Positions 59,901 through 64,000 of a DNA stretch of 64,000 nucleotides are shown one piece after another. Source of the stretch: Castanea sativa. Lineage: Eukaryota > Streptophyta > Magnoliopsida > Fagales > Fagaceae. Every line of letters starts with the position of its first letter. Position 1 is the stretch's first letter. Location: the NCBI RefSeq assembly GCF_040712315.1, contig NC_134018.1, positions 10,870,835 to 10,934,834 of the forward strand, written 5' to 3'. The position numbers were made by a program, and so were the translations under genes. The notes below the pieces were generated by a model that ran no database searches, was not told the origin of the DNA, and saw only the letters and a list, made by a program, of their open reading frames with translations.

Positions 59901-60230
59901 GAAAAAGTTTCTCTCTAAACTTATCAAATATTTTTATATTGAGTGTGAAATTTAAAAATTTAACCGTTGGATTGCATGTTCTTATTATATTATTCATGCT
60001 TGCAAAATTTCAAGAAAATCAAAAATCAATTGCTATGTCATCAAACATATGTTAAAATTTCAAGTTTTTGTAATATAAAATTGTGTATAAAAAATAAGTT
60101 CATTGATCAAATAGTAAATAAAATCTGATTTGAATGAAATTTAATATGCATGTTAAGAACATATGGAACATGAAATTCAATGGTTAGATTTTCAAAATTC
60201 ACACCGAAAAAAAAGATATATAATAAGTTT
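59900..60230 (+). repeat. Foldback/MITE-like dispersed repeat, copy 3
   Basis: Starts near AAATTTAACCGTTGGATTGCA and runs to ATTCAATGGTTAGATTTTCA; the two ends are imperfect inverted copies. Its 3' part is included in the tandem duplication that follows. Confidence 0.7.
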
Positions 60231-60983
60231 GAAGGGTTTCTCTCCAAATATTCTTTTGTATAAAGGGAGTACTTGATTTTCTAATGGTGGTGTTAATTGA
60301 CCAAGCTGAATTTTTCTCCCAAATTCAAAATCATTAAAATTGTAAGTGAAAAGCAACTGGAAGGAGAATGGTATAAATGGGATAGTAACGCTATTTTTTT
60401 TTTAAGAAGATAGAAATTCTATTCTAGCTTAATTTAAGTGTATATGTGTGTGAAGCTTTTTCCTAGAGATTTGAATTCTGACCCTTGCTCCCCACACTCT
60501 ACAAACACTTATACTTGTGGAGTGATCATCAAACCAAATGTGTGCAGTAGTAAATAAAATCTGATTTGAATGAAATTTAATATGCATGTTAAGAACATAT
60601 GGAACATGAAATTCAATGGTTAGATTTTCAAAATTCACACCGAAAAAAAAGATATATAATAAGTTTGAAGGGTTTCTCTCCAAATATTCTTTTGTATAAA
60701 GGGAGTACTTGATTTTCTAATGGTGGTGTTAATTGACCAAGCTGAATTTTTCTCCCAAATTCAAAATCATTAAAATTGTAAGTGAAAAGCAACTGGAAGG
60801 AGAATGGTATAAATGGGATAGTAACGCTATTTTTTTTTTTAACAAGATAGAAATTTTATTCTAGCTTAATTTAAGTGTATATGTGTGTGAAGCTTCTTCC
60901 TAGAGATTTGAATTCTGACTCTTGCTCCCCACACTCTACAAACACTTATACTTGTGGAGTGATCATCAAACCAAATGTGTGCA
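60112..60983. repeat. 436-bp tandem duplication, nearly identical units
   Basis: TAGTAAATAAAATCTGATTT begins both units (60112 and 60548), and both end with CCAAATGTGTGCAGT. I see only a handful of differences over 436 bp, so the event is recent. The unit includes the 3' part of the foldback repeat. Confidence 0.93.
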
Positions 60984-62180
60984 GTGGTAGCTACGCCATT
61001 CTTGAATTGTGGATAAACTTAATTATTTTTGAGGGTCGCAATTCTTGTCAACAAGTTCATACTACTAAAACCTCTTGAGCTTCAACATTGAAAGTATCTT
61101 TAGTGCACTATGAGTTTTTGATAGAAATAATGAATTGATGACATAGGAAGTAGAGTTAAATTACAGAAATTTAATTGAAAAGAGCTTTAATATTTAGAGT
61201 CTGACAACAAACTAAAATGTTTTTTTTTTTTTTTTTTTTTAAAGTTGTTACAATTGTATATAACTTGCAAGGTATATAATTTTATTAATCCATCCATTGA
61301 TGGGAATGTTGTCAACTGCAGCAAAGTTGAAAGGCCAAAAAAGAGAGACCATATTATCGATGCGAAGGGGTATGAAAAGAACAAGTGTTCTGTTGCTTCA
61401 TTGTGGTAAGAGTAAAGTGAGCAAGAGAAGTCAAATTAAACCCATTTTTCTTTGGGAAGGGCTTGTGTAAAGTGAAAGTTATCACTGGACACGTCAGGAT
61501 TCGGACATGTGTCCAAGAGTGGACACGTGTTCACAATCCAACATGTCTAGTGATAATTTTCACTGGACACAAGCCGCACTCTTTTTCATTAAGAACAGAT
61601 TTGGTAGGCAAGAGATTCCGTACTAGTTTCTACAACATTAGCTTTAGCCTTACTTTTATTTTGAGGTTCCCTAAGTGTTTCCACCCCGTTTGATCAAGAG
61701 AGCCGGTGTCCGGGAAGCCATCTAATCAACTAACTATGCTGACTTAACAGAAAATTTACCTATGCTAGCATGTGTTCGAATCAGCAAAGAGTAATGTTAG
61801 TGCCACATAAAATGACATAACTTGTACTACAACTCGCCCACATGGTAAGTTATAAGTAGTAGAGGTGTATTTTGAGAAAGGCATGTACCGTAGGAGTGTC
61901 GAAGAGATTGTAGAGCTTATTTAGGTCTCATTGGGTTCTATCTTAAGTCAAGAGTTCAGCAACCCAATGAACTGTAGGTGAGCTATCATTTATAGGCCTT
62001 GGGGAGAAATTTGTGATATATGGGATCGTGGATCCTCCCATATATTAATTGGGCTCCCAGTGTCAATTTAAAAACAACAAAAATTTCTTTATGAGTTTCC
62101 TGGAACTTAAAATTCCTTTCCATAAGGGGCTTTGAGTAAGGAATGGCCCCTAAGTACCTGGATCTCCTCATCTTCACCCC
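60984..62180. other. Intergenic DNA inside block C
   Basis: AT-rich; holds the hairpin at 61460-61575, and from about 62030 resumes collinearity with block B (CTCCCATATATTAATTG.GCTCCCAGTG). No gene is recognised. Confidence 0.6.
61460..61575. repeat. 116-bp imperfect hairpin
   Basis: GGCTTGTGTAAAGTGAAAG at the left pairs with the right arm, whose reverse complement is GGCTTGTGTCCAGTGAAAA; arms of about 35 bp have roughly five mismatches. A second, inner inverted repeat (GACATGTGTCC with GGACACGTGT) sits in the loop. It could be a small MITE. Confidence 0.75.
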
Positions 62181-63110
62181 CATTCTTCGCTATTTTCTTC
62201 TGCAAGCATCTGGCCTAATTTTGCCATGAGAGCTTTATTAAAATCCACTACTCTCTTGAGATCAAGACCCCCAACACATTTCGGTTTGCATAAAGAATCA
62301 CTAAATTCCATACAACATTTCTTTTTTATCCCATCTGATCCAAATAAATTTTTTATTTTTATTTCTAGAAACATCAATGTTAGAGCAAAGATGAGATAAC
62401 CCAGGAATACGTAAAATGGCAACATGTACAGATTTTGCTAAGGTAACCCTGCCAGCATATGAAAGAACTTTTGATTTCCATCCTTGTGTTCTGGAATTGA
62501 TTTTCTCAACAATATTAGCAAAGAAATGCTTTTTGTTTCTATTCAAATTAATCTAAAGAGAAAAGAAAATAGTCGTTGGAAAATTGTAGTGAGCAGAAAC
62601 AAGATAAGAGAATAAGAGAGAACACTAGGGTTACGTGGTTCGGCCTATGTCTGCAAGACTGTTACTAGTAGCAATATTATCAATGTCTATTGTACAATAA
62701 ACCCTAATAGAGTATATATAGAGACTACATGTTCTAGGGTTAGTAGTACATGGATTTATTATATAGCTGGACCTCTTGAACCATTACACGTTAATAACTA
62801 AATAACCCAATATCTTTAATAGTTTCTATTGAAAACCCAAGGAAGCCTCAGGTAAGTAAATCCTTTTGGAGATTGTTGCTTAGGTTGCTACTGAAGAAGA
62901 TTGAAGATGACATACTTCTATACAAATTCAGACACTCCATGACAGACATCAGCCCATTAAGATTTGCTCTTTGAAATAAATGAGAAAATATTTCAGTACA
63001 TATGATGAAAATAATGGGGAGGGGGAGCCTCCCTGCCTTGGGCCTCTGTGGGGTTGAGAGAGACCAAAAGAGCCTCCAATGAGCAATCAGGAATTGGCAA
63101 AAAGAGGAAG
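62180..63110 (-). pseudogene. LINE reverse-transcriptase remnant (copy in block C)
   Basis: Minus-strand frames give FQRANLNGLM (63000-62940), then after a nested insertion NKKHFFANIVEKINSRTQGW, KSKVLSYAGRVTLAKSV, and LCKPKCVGGLDLKRVVDFNK (62546-62180). Each matches the C-terminal half of an L1 reverse transcriptase in the expected order. It is the counterpart of 47320-48200, including the same nested insertion, so it was present before the block duplicated. Confidence 0.8.
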
Positions 63111-63190
63111 TTGTAACTTGTAATGCACTGCAAAATCATAACATCTTGTAACTTCAAAAAGGAAAATCAGATACCATTCCTTGGAAATTT

Positions 63191-64000
63191 AAGCCTTCTC
63201 TAGAGGATATAATACGTTCAGCTAAAGACTTAGTGAAATGCTTGTTTTGGGTGGGTGAATGGAGAGGTAAATATTTCCTCTAATAATTGACATAACCTAG
63301 TCGTTAATATGCGTAATCCATGAGAAAATTCAATATAATAATTTTATATTAATTAATCAGTATTAATAAATAAAAATTCATATTAGTGAATTTGTAGTGT
63401 TGGTTACTTTTTCTCATTTAATTTGTCAACTTATTATTTAATTAATTTATTAAAAATACATTATATAATATTCAAATGTTCCACATTTAGAAAATGCATA
63501 TAAGATACTTGATGAAATTAAAGCAGGTGTTTGATGAAAGAAAATTGTTATATCAACAACATTTTTACAAAAAATTTTAGGTGGCAGAATGTTACTAGTA
63601 CTAATTTGGACTTACTATTGAAATTATTTTTTTACTCACCAGTAACAATATGCTACTTAGTATTTTTGTGAAAATATTATGGATATAACATTTCTCACGA
63701 TGAAACGATTAAGAAAAAGTTCACCAGTGTGTTTTTCATCGATCAACCCAATATCATTTAGTTGAGTAAACTGAATTTGTTGCAACATGGTTTTGTTGTT
63801 TCCTCATTGCAATCTAGTGGCCATATTTTAGAACCCATTCAAAAAGTTTATTTGATCCTAAAAGAAAAAAATAATAATAATAAGAAGATTATTGTTTTTA
63901 AATTAATTTTTTTGAAAGAAGGTGATAATTTTTAAATTTTAGTTTTAATTATTTATTTAAAAATTTATAGTATTTAGCATTAAAAATATTTTTTTCAAAT
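63191..64000. other. AT-rich terminal stretch
   Basis: No gene, repeat boundary or RNA gene is recognised. The segment 63540-63700 (ACAACATTTTTACAAAAAATTTTAGGTGGCAG and AACAATATGCTACTTAG) has a MITE-like look, but I could not delimit it. Confidence 0.45.

Larger units (their letters stand above)
56270..63190. repeat. Segmental duplication block, F-box C
   Basis: Collinear with 43310-48295 around gene B through promoter-proximal sequence, exons, introns, 3' flank and the LINE remnant. It is longer than block B because it also holds a foldback repeat, a 436-bp tandem duplication and a hairpin element (59.9-61.6 kb). Confidence 0.8.

Overview
This window is nuclear DNA from a eudicot plant. The evidence is AT-rich intergenic DNA, split genes with GT..AG introns, a triterpenoid-type cytochrome P450, plant-specific F-box/FBD genes, and a dense mix of plant transposable elements. 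A woody Fagales-type genome (oak-like) is my impression from the style of the repeats; nothing in the sequence proves it.

Layout. 1-5.8 kb: local duplications, a scrap of a CYP716-like P450, a solo LTR with perfect 5-bp target duplications, and a scrap of the gene at 13-20 kb. 6.25-10.3 kb: a four-exon CYP716-like P450 pseudogene with three single-base frameshifts and a hAT element inside exon 2. 10.5-12.4 kb: a 38-bp perfect palindrome, a minus-strand LTR-like block, a foldback repeat and a degenerate tandem array. 13.4-20.5 kb (minus): the best-preserved ordinary gene, seven exons encoding about 527 aa, a secreted protein of unknown function. I suggest it is a circularly permuted papain-like (NlpC/P60/YiiX-like) hydrolase. 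21.8-30.3 kb: LTR-retrotransposon debris. 31.4-34 kb, 43.4-45.5 kb and 56.3-58.5 kb: three related F-box/LRR/FBD genes (A, B, C), all on the plus strand. A is a pseudogene; B and C are intact. The three lie in large duplicated blocks; B and C share kilobases of 3' flank including the same LINE remnant. Between them sit well-delimited DNA transposons: a hAT (8-bp TSD), two Mutator-like elements (9-bp TSDs), a PIF/Harbinger MITE (TTA TSD) and a candidate Helitron. 48.3-49.7 kb is a Pack-MULE carrying an N-terminal fragment of a VPS16 gene. 50.8-55.2 kb is the 5' half of a Ty3/gypsy element joined to a LINE remnant.

The genes do not form a pathway. The region reads as a tandemly expanding F-box cluster in repeat-rich DNA beside one conserved single gene and a dead P450. 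I found no RNA genes, no CRISPR array and no clear multi-gene system. The most novel leads are the Pack-MULE with the VPS16 fragment, the candidate permuted hydrolase, and the 17-nt terminal exon shared by the F-box genes. All coordinates and splice junctions were read by eye.
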